Source: Bacillus sp. EB106-08-02-XG196 (lineage in GTDB: Bacteria > Bacillota > Bacilli > Bacillales > Cytobacillaceae). From it: a stretch of 64,000 nt of DNA. Below, piece after piece: positions 17,266-25,065 of this stretch. The stretch is taken from the NCBI RefSeq assembly GCF_013396335.1, contig NZ_JABWSY010000020.1, positions 42,964 to 106,963 of the forward strand, read 5' to 3'. How positions within the stretch are numbered: the stretch's first letter is position 1; each line of letters begins with the position of its first letter. Position numbers and translations under genes: made by a program. A model generated the notes under the pieces. It saw only the letters and a list, made by a program, of their open reading frames with translations. It was not told the origin of the DNA and did no database searches.

Positions 17266-18354
17266 ATGGAGAAGGAACAAGCCTCAATCACAAAGTCCTC
17301 TAGGTCAAAATGGCAGACTTTTGAAGTGATTGGCATCTTGTTAGTTTTTGGATCATTGATTCTTCTTTTATTCGCTCCTAATTCATTGTCTAGCCTGTTT
17401 GATACGATTATTAAAGAAGTTAAACCAATTGTCGTAGATATATTTCTGACTAGTGAAGTTGGGATTGCGATTATTGTAAGTGTTATTGTCGGACGCCTTT
17501 TGGAGCGATTAGGCTTTACGGATGGGTTGATTCGATTATTTGTTCCGATTATGAAGTGGTTTAAAATCAATCCATCGGTGATCATTCCAAGCGTATACAA
17601 CATCCTTGGTGATATTAACGCTGCTGGAAAAATCTCTGGACCTATACTTGTCAAAGCTAATGCAACCAAGGCTGAGCAAAAAATTGCGGTAGCGACGATG
17701 ATTCAATCTCCACAATCCTTTGCAACCTTTGTGTTAGGACTCATCGCACTATCAGCGTTTAGTATTAATGCCTTTCCACTCGTAATCTTATCTATTTTTG
17801 TCCCAATCATTGTCGTCCCATTTCTGTTATCTAGAACCATTTACCGAGATACAAAAAAAGTGGAGCTTGAGGAACTGCCGCGTTTTACACCTGCTACAAA
17901 ATTTTTGCAAACGATTTTCTCATCCGCTAAAGAAGGTGTGGAACTGCTGTTTTTAATTATTATTCCAGCCGTTGCAGCTGTCTTTTTCTTTATCGGAGCC
18001 TTAAAATTCATAGGTGTTTGGAGTTTTATAGAATCTAGCTTATCCTCAGTTCTTACATTCTTAAGTATCGAACCAGCTACCGGTATTGTGTCCATACTTG
18101 CTGCTCCGACACTCGCGGTTGCTCAGCTTGCGGAACTCTCGAGTACCATTGATCCACGTTTAATTGTAGGCTCATTTGTTATAGCTAATTCTGGACTGCC
18201 ATTGTCGGTCATCTTTGGCCAGGTGCCTGTCACCTGGGCTGAAACATCTAGTTTAATTGAGAGAGAAACGTTAGAGGCAGCGATTATTGGCATGGTTTTA
18301 AGATTTATTACGGCATGTGTATTGGGATATTTTTTAACTCCATTTTTGGTGTGA
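17266..18354 (+). CDS. YjiH-like nucleoside-recognition (Gate) domain membrane protein
   Basis: A 362-residue membrane protein with about 9-10 helices and a paired Gate-domain layout, with the conserved segments NILGDINAAGKISGPILVKA and QSPQSFATFVLGL. Related proteins are proposed transporters. ATG 17266 is the start, because AGGAGG lies 7 bases upstream. An ATG at 17248 would place that site inside the gene. It is divergent from the sigma-54 regulator and followed after 6 bases by an amidohydrolase, so it may import that enzyme's substrate. Confidence 0.75.
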   Translation: MEKEQASITKSSRSKWQTFEVIGILLVFGSLILLLFAPNSLSSLFDTIIKEVKPIVVDIFLTSEVGIAIIVSVIVGRLLERLGFTDGLIRLFVPIMKWFKINPSVIIPSVYNILGDINAAGKISGPILVKANATKAEQKIAVATMIQSPQSFATFVLGLIALSAFSINAFPLVILSIFVPIIVVPFLLSRTIYRDTKKVELEELPRFTPATKFLQTIFSSAKEGVELLFLIIIPAVAAVFFFIGALKFIGVWSFIESSLSSVLTFLSIEPATGIVSILAAPTLAVAQLAELSSTIDPRLIVGSFVIANSGLPLSVIFGQVPVTWAETSSLIERETLEAAIIGMVLRFITACVLGYFLTPFLV

Positions 18355-18360
18355 TGACTG

Positions 18361-19575
18361 ATGAACTACTTGATCCGAAGTAAAAGGTTAGTAACTGTCA
18401 GTCAGTTAGGGACGTTGGAAGATGGCGCAATGGTTATTGAAAATGGAAAAATAGCTGAGATTGGCAGCTGGGATAGTTTGAAGGAGAAATTTCCGGATTC
18501 CGTTTTGATTGATTGTTCAAACTATGTAATTACACCTTCATTAGTAGATTGTCATACTCACTTACTAGAATTTGCTCCAACCTCTCTTTATCCGGTGACG
18601 CCTGAAACTCATTTTTTGGCTGGAAAAGCGATTCTCTTTCAAGCATTGTCAGCAGGGATCACGGCACTTGGGGAGCAAATCTGCGGTCATCCGCTATGCG
18701 ATTTTTCAAAGGAAGATTATCAAAAAGCCGTTCAAGATTTACCACTTGATGTTTCCTTTGCAACAACTAGCATTTCGATTGGTTTCGAAAATTTGGCTCA
18801 TTTTACTTCCATCTCACAATCGCGAGCTGTTACACAATACGATTTATCTGACCCGGTTTTAGTGCAGATGATTGCACTTGAAAGTGACTATCCTGGTGAA
18901 AATATCTTTATCAATGCCACACCAGCAAATTTCACCGAAAAAGAAGTACCGCGGGCTGGAGAGATCATCTACACACTCGAGGAGTTAAAAAATATTGTAA
19001 AAATCTATAATCGATTAGGAAAACGAATAGGCGCTCACGTTGCAGGTGAGCAAGGTATCAATCTAGCCTTAGAGGCAGGAATCGATGTTTTGCACCATGC
19101 ACATGGAATAACAGATGAACAAATTGAAAAAGCTGCAAAACAAGGTGCAAAAATCGTTGCCACTCCAATGGGTGGTACACATCTACGGCCAAACTCTCCA
19201 GAGGAAATTCTCAAATTGATGCAAAAAGACATTCCGGTATCCATCTCAACTGATTCCTATCTGCCACCATACCCAGGAACTCCATGGCTCCCCTTTCATG
19301 ACCAAACATTACAAGGCCCTGACGTTCTAATGCTAATCGCGCAGCCAGCGATGCAGCTGTTAAAGAAACATCATTATGATGAAAATATGATTCTAGCTCT
19401 ATTAACTGACAATCCTGCTAGGCTATTAGGAAAAGATGATCGGTTCGGACGACTAGAAGTAGGTTTAGAAGCAAACTTTTTAGTATCTGAAGGTATTCCT
19501 GGACTAGAAATTACAGAGATTGATCAGATAAAAAACGTTTTTTATAAGGGTGTTAAGGTGATAGATCGAAAATAA
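18361..19575 (+). CDS. Amidohydrolase-superfamily enzyme (imidazolonepropionase-like)
   Basis: A 404-residue metal-dependent hydrolase. The metal-binding HxH lies in VDCHTHLLEF (about residue 61). Further His residues occur in KRIGAHVAGEQG and LHHAHG, and an Asp in STDSYLP closes the set. The closest families are imidazolonepropionase-like and adenine/cytosine deaminase-like amidohydrolases. The ATG is 6 bases after the preceding stop, so the two genes are co-transcribed. With the DUF917/HyuA operon next door, a role in the same N-heterocycle degradation is likely but inferred. Confidence 0.8.
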   Translation: MNYLIRSKRLVTVSQLGTLEDGAMVIENGKIAEIGSWDSLKEKFPDSVLIDCSNYVITPSLVDCHTHLLEFAPTSLYPVTPETHFLAGKAILFQALSAGITALGEQICGHPLCDFSKEDYQKAVQDLPLDVSFATTSISIGFENLAHFTSISQSRAVTQYDLSDPVLVQMIALESDYPGENIFINATPANFTEKEVPRAGEIIYTLEELKNIVKIYNRLGKRIGAHVAGEQGINLALEAGIDVLHHAHGITDEQIEKAAKQGAKIVATPMGGTHLRPNSPEEILKLMQKDIPVSISTDSYLPPYPGTPWLPFHDQTLQGPDVLMLIAQPAMQLLKKHHYDENMILALLTDNPARLLGKDDRFGRLEVGLEANFLVSEGIPGLEITEIDQIKNVFYKGVKVIDRK

Positions 19576-19628
19576 AAAAACGTGCCAGTAACCTACCAAC
19601 AAAATTTGATGGTGCCTGGCACGTTTTT
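19574..19628 (+). terminator. Terminator of the amidohydrolase operon
   Basis: ACGTGCCAG (19580-19588) pairs with CTGGCACGT (19616-19624), then T-run on the plus strand. Member of the dispersed GTGCCAGGCAC palindrome family. Confidence 0.75.
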
Positions 19629-19633
19629 CCGTT

Positions 19634-19696
19634 TGTTGAACCTGTATAGTTTTTTGTAGAAGCTGTACCCTTTTTTGTAGAAACTGTATGGTTTAT
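19634..19696. repeat. Three copies of a 21-bp repeat (TGTAGAAnCTGTAC family)
   Basis: Units start at 19634, 19655 and 19676, exactly 21 bp apart, each with TGTAGAAnCTGTA followed by a T-tract. The first unit has TGTTGAA. The same unit occurs ten times at 38423-38652. This copy lies between two convergent genes and between their two terminators. Confidence 0.8.
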
Positions 19697-19702
19697 TACA
19701 AC

Positions 19703-19750
19703 AAAAAGTGTCAAGCACCAACCAAATTTGGTGGTACCTGACACTTTTTT
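19703..19750 (-). terminator. Terminator of the nitronate monooxygenase gene
   Basis: AAAAAGTGTCA (19703-19713) pairs with TGACACTTTTT (19739-19749), with CCAAATTTGG palindrome at the centre. It directly abuts the stop codon at 19751. Confidence 0.7.
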
Positions 19751-20725
19751 TCAAGCAAAAACTTGGCTTGTTTTCATTACTCTCTCTCTTGCAGCAACAT
19801 ACTCTTGATGAAGCTTCACAATGTACTCCGCTGTACTCGTGACTTCATTTATTACTCCAATTCCCTGGCCGCTTCCCCAAATATCCTTCCATGCCTTCGC
19901 CGTACCACTACCCCCGAAGTTCATTTTCGATGGATCACTTTCTGGAAGTGCATGAGGATCCAAACCTGCAGACCGGATGGATGGCGCGAGATAATTGCCA
20001 TGTACACCAGTGAAAAGAGAGCTATTTACAATATCATCTGAGGTACATTCCACAATTGCTTGCTTATATTCCTCCGCTGCCCTTGCTTCGTGGGTTGCAA
20101 TGAATGGTGAGCCAATATAGGCAAAATCTGCTCCGATTGCCTGCGCTGCAAGAATGGCATTTCCATTTGCAATCGAACCCGACAAAGCTAACGGTCCGCT
20201 AAACCACTGGCGGATTTCCTGAATCAATGCGAACGGACTCTTATCACCCGCATGCCCGCCAGCACCTGCAGCAACTGCAATCAACCCATCTGCGCCTTTA
20301 TTAATGGCTTTGTGTGCGAACTTGTTATTGATCACATCGTGGAACACGATTCCTCCATAGCTGTGTGCAGTTACATTGATTTCTTCACGGGCTCCTAGTG
20401 AGGTAATAATGATGGGAACTTTATACTTCACACATAGTTCCATGTCATGCTCAAGCCGGTCATTGGTTTTGTGGACAATTTGATTAATCGCAAATGGTGC
20501 AGCCGGACGCTCTGGATTTTGTGCATTATATGCTGCCAGCTCTTCTGTGATTTCCGCCAGCCACTCATCGAGCTGTGAGGCTGGTCTTGCATTTAAAGCT
20601 GGCATTGAACCAACGATTCCTGCCTTACATTGTTCAATAACGAGCTTCGGATTACTAATAATAAAAAGTGGTGAACCAATGACTGGAATCCTCAAATTTT
20701 TAAAGATTGACGGGATATTTGACAT
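19751..20725 (-). CDS. Nitronate monooxygenase (2-nitropropane dioxygenase family)
   Basis: A 324-residue FMN-dependent TIM-barrel enzyme that oxidises alkyl nitronates. The N-terminal PVIGSPLFIISNP, the phosphate-binding GADGLIAVAAGAGGHAG and the GPLALSGSIANG segments mark the family, which also includes FabK-type enoyl reductases. The start is ATG 20725 with GGAGG ten bases upstream. It is a single gene. The family is widespread and detoxifies nitro compounds such as propionate-3-nitronate. The exact substrate here is not visible. Confidence 0.85.
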   Translation of the reverse strand: MSNIPSIFKNLRIPVIGSPLFIISNPKLVIEQCKAGIVGSMPALNARPASQLDEWLAEITEELAAYNAQNPERPAAPFAINQIVHKTNDRLEHDMELCVKYKVPIIITSLGAREEINVTAHSYGGIVFHDVINNKFAHKAINKGADGLIAVAAGAGGHAGDKSPFALIQEIRQWFSGPLALSGSIANGNAILAAQAIGADFAYIGSPFIATHEARAAEEYKQAIVECTSDDIVNSSLFTGVHGNYLAPSIRSAGLDPHALPESDPSKMNFGGSGTAKAWKDIWGSGQGIGVINEVTSTAEYIVKLHQEYVAARERVMKTSQVFA

Positions 20726-20856
20726 GGACTCTATTCCTCCATTCGAATCTACTAGTAGAATACAATTAATATTTCTATTATACAGAAAAACTGTAATAAT
20801 ATGGTTATATTATTTATAAAAAATCATTATTGATAGTAGCTTGTTCTAAATATATT

Positions 20857-20883
20857 AAGGGACTTCCTAAGGAGTCCCTTTTT
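20857..20883. terminator. Terminator between nadR and the nitronate monooxygenase gene
   Basis: AAGGGACT (20857-20864) pairs with AGTCCCTT (20873-20880). T-runs flank the plus side best, but position fits the end of the NAD salvage operon on the minus strand, 20 bases after its last stop. Confidence 0.7.
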
Positions 20884-20903
20884 CAAAAGATAGGTATTAT
20901 CTA

Positions 20904-21922
20904 TTAAGTTAGTAACTCGTCTATCAGTTTGATGGCACCATTAAGCCGATCCAGATAATCTCCGTTCAGGATTTTATAATCGATGTTATGACTTTTTAAT
21001 AAAGTCTTTAGATGCTGATTATTTTTCACCCTTACCTCGCCCTCTCCATGAACCCGTAGCCCATCATTCACCCACTTCACATCGGGTTCAAGGTATAGCC
21101 AAAGATCGTAATCTTGGAGTTTAGCGATTTCATCTAGCACGGTCTGATGCTCATTATTGTAAAGGTTTGAGTAGAATTGGGTCACAATGGCTTCTGTATC
21201 AATAAATACTACCTTATTTGCTTTTTCGATTGCCTTTATTTCCTCTATCTTATGACCGTAGCAATTTGCAGGTAATCTTCTTTTACGATAATACCATCAC
21301 ATCCGCCTAATTCTTCGCATACAATCCGACCGTACTCTTCTACATAGGTGGTATTATATATTTTGGCTAGGTTTTTCGTTAAAGTCGATTTCCCACAGCT
21401 TTCTGTTCCAACCACCACAACTTTTTTTACAAAATAAGGCTTCACAATATCAGGAATGTACTCCCAATGACGAAAGACACCTTCTTTTCGAATAGCGCTT
21501 GCGGAGATGTTCACATGGGTGCGGATAGGATCGATTAGAAAATGCTTTGCTACTGGATATAGTTCCTTAAAGATTTCATTATACTCAGTCTCAGAACTAA
21601 ACACATAATCTATCGGTTTTCCAATTACCTTTTTGATTAATTGAGCTCCTTCCTTCCAGTCGTAATCATCATTTCCTTGAAAGTCTTCAATCGATACTAC
21701 TTTTACATGCGGCATATCCTTCGCTAGTTTGGATAGCCAGCGTAAACGTATTTGAGCTGGAATGTACTCCATTTTTGTATCACGACACAATTCTTTATCC
21801 CTTTTTTCACTGTTAGACAAAACTAGGTACAGTTCATCCACGATCGATGAAGCCTGAACAATGGCATACACATGACCAAGATGCAGAGGTAGAAACTTAC
21901 CGCCAAAGAATCCAACACTCAT
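20904..21922 (-). pseudogene. nadR: NadR-like NMN adenylyltransferase/ribosylnicotinamide kinase, frameshifted
   Basis: The first part (ATG 21922 to stop 21245, 225 residues) has the nucleotidyltransferase motif GGKFLPLHLGH, an ISASAIR motif and the kinase Walker A GTESCGKST. The rest of the kinase domain continues in another frame down to 20904 (for example LQDYDLWLYLEPDVKWVNDG). Adding one G to the GG at 21256-21257 joins them into one protein of about 339 residues, the usual length without the N-terminal HTH. So the gene carries a single-base deletion or a sequencing error at a short G-run. It abuts pnuC, with AGGAGG inside the end of pnuC. Confidence 0.85.
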
Positions 21923-22618
21923 TTAGACCACCTCCTGACTTTGTTTTAGGTAAAGTTTTCGCCAGTTGATATAGCCATAGAGGCTGTTAACGAGGAAGGC
22001 CGACCACATAACCAGCATGGAAAAATCATTTCCCCCTTGAGAGAGTAAAGCACTTAGCCAAAGGAAAATCGATAAGACATTTACTGAAATCCATAGAATC
22101 CACTGTTCCGCAAATCTTTTCAACATCAATATTTGTGCCGCTATCGATAATACATTTGTTGCTGAATCCGTCCAAACATTGTTCCCGCCTAGGTATTTCA
22201 AGAAGAACCCATAGCCGATTGTAAGGATTAAAATGGATACGATTGTATAGAACCAGCCTGTTTTTGTGAGGCTTTTAACTTTGACATCTTCGCCTTTAAC
22301 ATCCTGTTCTGTTTTGTTCTGTTTCCATAAATAGATACCGATAAATTGGACCGGAAAGTAAAACAGCGCGTTGAGCATGACCTCGCCATATAGACCATAA
22401 CCGTAAGCAATATAGGCATACGTTAACGTTTGAACAATCCCAAAATAATAATTAGAAATTTTCCCTTTTGCAACTAGCACTACGCAAAGCATCCCGCTTA
22501 TAGATGATATCAAGCCAAGAGTTGAGTCTGACCAAGCAAAGAATAGATATATGTTAACCAGTGTAAAGATGAACAACCACCCTATTTCAAAACGCGTCCA
22601 ATTCCTAAATATCCCCAT
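21923..22618 (-). CDS. pnuC: Nicotinamide riboside transporter PnuC
   Basis: A 231-residue membrane protein with about 7 helices. The tryptophan-rich motifs NWTRFEIGWLFIFT, YWLWKQ-like IYLWKQN and WILWISVNVLSI are typical of PnuC. It imports nicotinamide riboside by facilitated diffusion, with trapping by NadR kinase. ATG 22618 follows GGGGAG. A GTG at 22639 is a weaker alternative. It lies directly between the Nudix gene and nadR, forming an NAD salvage operon. Confidence 0.88.
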   Translation of the reverse strand: MGIFRNWTRFEIGWLFIFTLVNIYLFFAWSDSTLGLISSISGMLCVVLVAKGKISNYYFGIVQTLTYAYIAYGYGLYGEVMLNALFYFPVQFIGIYLWKQNKTEQDVKGEDVKVKSLTKTGWFYTIVSILILTIGYGFFLKYLGGNNVWTDSATNVLSIAAQILMLKRFAEQWILWISVNVLSIFLWLSALLSQGGNDFSMLVMWSAFLVNSLYGYINWRKLYLKQSQEVV

Positions 22619-22648
22619 TCGTTCTCTCCCCTTCACCATTTTGTTTTT

Positions 22649-23413
22649 TTATCCTTGAAGTTTGTTTCTGTACACGGAAACTATCGGTTGAAAATCAGTA
22701 AACCGATAGAGCTGAGCAGGTGTTTTAGAATAGGCGTTTGATTTTTTTGGTTTTCCATTTTCTGTTACTGGTTCTATAAAAGGCAGTGTTGGTGCTTTTC
22801 TAAAAAAGGCTGCATCTGTCGATATCGATGGGTCATCCAAAACTGTCAATAAAACTCCTTGAAGCTCTGAAAGTACAAACTCTTCGGGTAGAAAATGCCT
22901 CGCAAGTGTGGTTAGCGCCATATCCTTTTTAATAAACCAAAGTGCATCATCGATGATGTTTCGGTGGTCAAAGGCAAGGTGTAAGGCTAGCGCTTCTTCA
23001 ATGGTAAACAATTGGATATCTTGTGCGTCATAAGTCGTTTTACGATTCTTTAGGGCAATTTCATTCGCTATCACATAGTGAGCATTCGTAATAATCCATC
23101 CTCTTTTGTCTCTGCTGGGGGAATCATAAACGCCAAAATGCTTGATTCGCAGTCCTTCTACTCCTGTTTCCTCCACAAGTTTGCGTTCTGCGGCTTGAAA
23201 AGCTGTCTCGCTAGGACGAACAAATCCTCCCGGCAATGCCCACTTGCCTGCTTCTATATTCGGATTCCCTTCATGGTCGAGTTCACTTCGTTTGATCAAC
23301 ATGATTTTCAAGCTTTTTATTGGTGGTTTATACTCGCCACTACTCTCAGATGTGATGGTAAAGACAGCAATATCGCTTGTATATCCATCCGGTGTTGTAA
23401 AGTTTATTTTCAT
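22649..23413 (-). CDS. Nudix hydrolase with winged-helix C-terminus, NrtR-like regulator or ADP-ribose hydrolase
   Basis: A 254-residue protein. The Nudix box (G-x5-E-x7-RELxEExG type) appears as GGFVRPSETAFQAAERKLVEE, and a C-terminal segment of about 100 residues (from about 150) looks like the winged helix of NrtR. NrtR proteins bind ADP-ribose and repress NAD salvage genes. ATG 23413 is chosen because AGGAG is 8 bases upstream; a GTG at 23422 would overlap it. The first gene of the operon with pnuC and nadR, it is preceded by a palindrome overlapping its promoter, fitting autoregulation. Confidence 0.8.
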   Translation of the reverse strand: MKINFTTPDGYTSDIAVFTITSESSGEYKPPIKSLKIMLIKRSELDHEGNPNIEAGKWALPGGFVRPSETAFQAAERKLVEETGVEGLRIKHFGVYDSPSRDKRGWIITNAHYVIANEIALKNRKTTYDAQDIQLFTIEEALALHLAFDHRNIIDDALWFIKKDMALTTLARHFLPEEFVLSELQGVLLTVLDDPSISTDAAFFRKAPTLPFIEPVTENGKPKKSNAYSKTPAQLYRFTDFQPIVSVYRNKLQG

Positions 23414-23426
23414 TTTAGTCACTCCT

Positions 23427-23456
23427 TTAATTAACAGTTTGTTAATTGTTAATTAA
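23427..23456. promoter_or_regulatory. Candidate operator of the NAD salvage operon
   Basis: Perfect 10-bp arms TTAATTAACA (23427-23436) and TGTTAATTAA (23447-23456). An inner TTAACA-GTT-TGTTAA palindrome gives three half-sites. It lies between the -10 box and the ribosome site of the Nudix gene, ideal for repression. Confidence 0.7.
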
Positions 23457-23485
23457 AATATATTCCAGTATTTGTTTTTAGTCAA
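23457..23485 (-). promoter_or_regulatory. Sigma-A promoter of the NAD salvage operon
   Basis: The minus strand has TTGACT (23485-23480), 17 bases, then TATATT (23462-23457), close to consensus with ideal spacing. Confidence 0.8.
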
Positions 23486-23610
23486 GAAATTTCTGAAAAA
23501 GTCTTTTGATTATAATTGGTGCTGCGTTTTGGAATGTTGATAACGATTGTTGCTACTGTGGCAATCGTGGCTGAAGACATTAGCACAGTTAAATAAGTTG
23601 AACCACACAT

Positions 23611-23641
23611 GAAAAAGCCTAGAGGCCGTTTCCTCTAGGCT
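23611..23641 (-). terminator. Terminator of the sulfatase maturase operon
   Basis: AGCCTAGAGG (23616-23625) pairs with CCTCTAGGCT (23632-23641), followed by TTTTT on the minus strand. The rest of 23486-23726 shows only short palindromic debris and no supported gene. Confidence 0.8.
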
Positions 23642-23726
23642 ATTCGTTGGATGGTGCCTGTCACTTCTTGAAAGGGATCCCCCGTTGAATAAAAGCAGCA
23701 ATTCACCGAGGGACTGACCCTGTATC

Positions 23727-24983
23727 CTAGTTTCTTACAATCAAAGGCCCTTTGATGACCTGCATAATATCAGAGGCTGGGAGGCCATGTTCGAGTAATT
23801 GGACGATGACTTTCATGTAGCGATGGATATGAGAGAAATATTTTTTATAGCCCGCACATAAATAATTTAAACCTGGCTCTCCATCATCAGAGAGAAGGAA
23901 TCGATGTTTCGGGCATTCACCATGACATGCAAAGCGTACTTCACAGCTCTGACATTGCTTTGGTAAGGTATCTCTTTTCACGTTTCCAAATTCCTTCTGT
24001 TGTGAAGAACTCATCATTTTCTTTAAGGATTCTTTGGAGATATTTCCGAGTTTATATTCTGGGTACATAAAATGATCACATGAGTAAACCTCCCCTGTGT
24101 GTTCAATGATCCCTGCATTTCCGCACGTTTCTGAAAATAAACAGATCGGCGAAGGTAGACCCAGCCAAGTAGCAAGTGCCCATTCAAAATTCATCACATG
24201 AACTTGCCCGACATCATTGCGAACCCATTCATCAAACACCTCAATCAGAAAATCTCCGTATTGCTCGGAGCCAATGGTCCAAGGTGAAACCGCCTTCTGT
24301 ACCTCCGATTGAGTCAATGACGGCGGTGTCGCATGGCGAAGCCCTAATTTCAAGGCTTTTGCATCTGGCAATCGTTCCACAATCGGGATAAACTGAAGAT
24401 ATTGAACCCCTTTTTCTTTAAAATATCGATAGATTTCGAGTGCCCGTGGCGCAGATTCCTTTGTCACACAGGTGAGGACATTATAGCTGACATTGTATTT
24501 TTGCAAGAGTGATAGACCACGTATCACTTGGTCTGAAGTCGGTTGCCCCCCACGGTTTACCCTATAATAATCATGGATTTCAGGCGGTCCATCGATGCTT
24601 AGGCCAACAAGAAAATCATTAGCTGCGAGAAATTCACACCACTTATCATCTAGTAATGTGCCATTTGTCTGTAAAGAGTTGGATATTTTTTTGTCACCGG
24701 CATACTTTTTTTGGAATTGGATGACCTTTTTATAAAAATCAAGACCCATTAAGGTTGGTTCTCCCCCTTGCCAAACAAAAGGGATTTCCGGTGCTTTTTG
24801 CGATTTTATGTAATTTCGGACAAAATTTTCTAATGTAGCATCAGACATTTTATAGCTTGGTTGTCCCGGAAACAGGGCTTCCTTTTCTGTATAAAAACAA
24901 TAATGGCAATCCAAATTACATAGTGGACCACTTGGTTTTGCGATTATATGAAAATTATCTTCTCTTTGTTTTAGTAGATTCAT
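23727..24983 (-). CDS. Anaerobic sulfatase-maturating radical SAM enzyme (anSME)
   Basis: A 418-residue radical SAM protein that turns the active-site Cys or Ser of sulfatases into formylglycine. The 4Fe-4S cluster motif is C22-x3-C26-x2-C29 (SGPLCNLDCHYCFY). A C-terminal SPASM-type region carries further Cys residues in CGNAGIIEHTGEVYSCDHF and CQSCEVRFACHGECPKHR. The start is ATG 24983 with GGGGG upstream. It lies 82 bases downstream of the sulfatase gene it most likely serves. The family works without oxygen, so maturation needs anaerobic or microaerobic conditions. Confidence 0.92.
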   Translation of the reverse strand: MNLLKQREDNFHIIAKPSGPLCNLDCHYCFYTEKEALFPGQPSYKMSDATLENFVRNYIKSQKAPEIPFVWQGGEPTLMGLDFYKKVIQFQKKYAGDKKISNSLQTNGTLLDDKWCEFLAANDFLVGLSIDGPPEIHDYYRVNRGGQPTSDQVIRGLSLLQKYNVSYNVLTCVTKESAPRALEIYRYFKEKGVQYLQFIPIVERLPDAKALKLGLRHATPPSLTQSEVQKAVSPWTIGSEQYGDFLIEVFDEWVRNDVGQVHVMNFEWALATWLGLPSPICLFSETCGNAGIIEHTGEVYSCDHFMYPEYKLGNISKESLKKMMSSSQQKEFGNVKRDTLPKQCQSCEVRFACHGECPKHRFLLSDDGEPGLNYLCAGYKKYFSHIHRYMKVIVQLLEHGLPASDIMQVIKGPLIVRN

Positions 24984-25065
24984 AATGTTCCCCCATTTCT
25001 TCTTTCCCTAATGGATAAGGTACAAAGACAATCGTCTTTGTACCCTTCAAATTCCTTCTTTGTTT

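Noticed and set aside
23533..23603. A 20-codon plus-strand frame (MLITIVATVAIVAED...)
   Set aside because: No ribosome site, very short, and in a stretch of palindromic debris; at most a decayed remnant.
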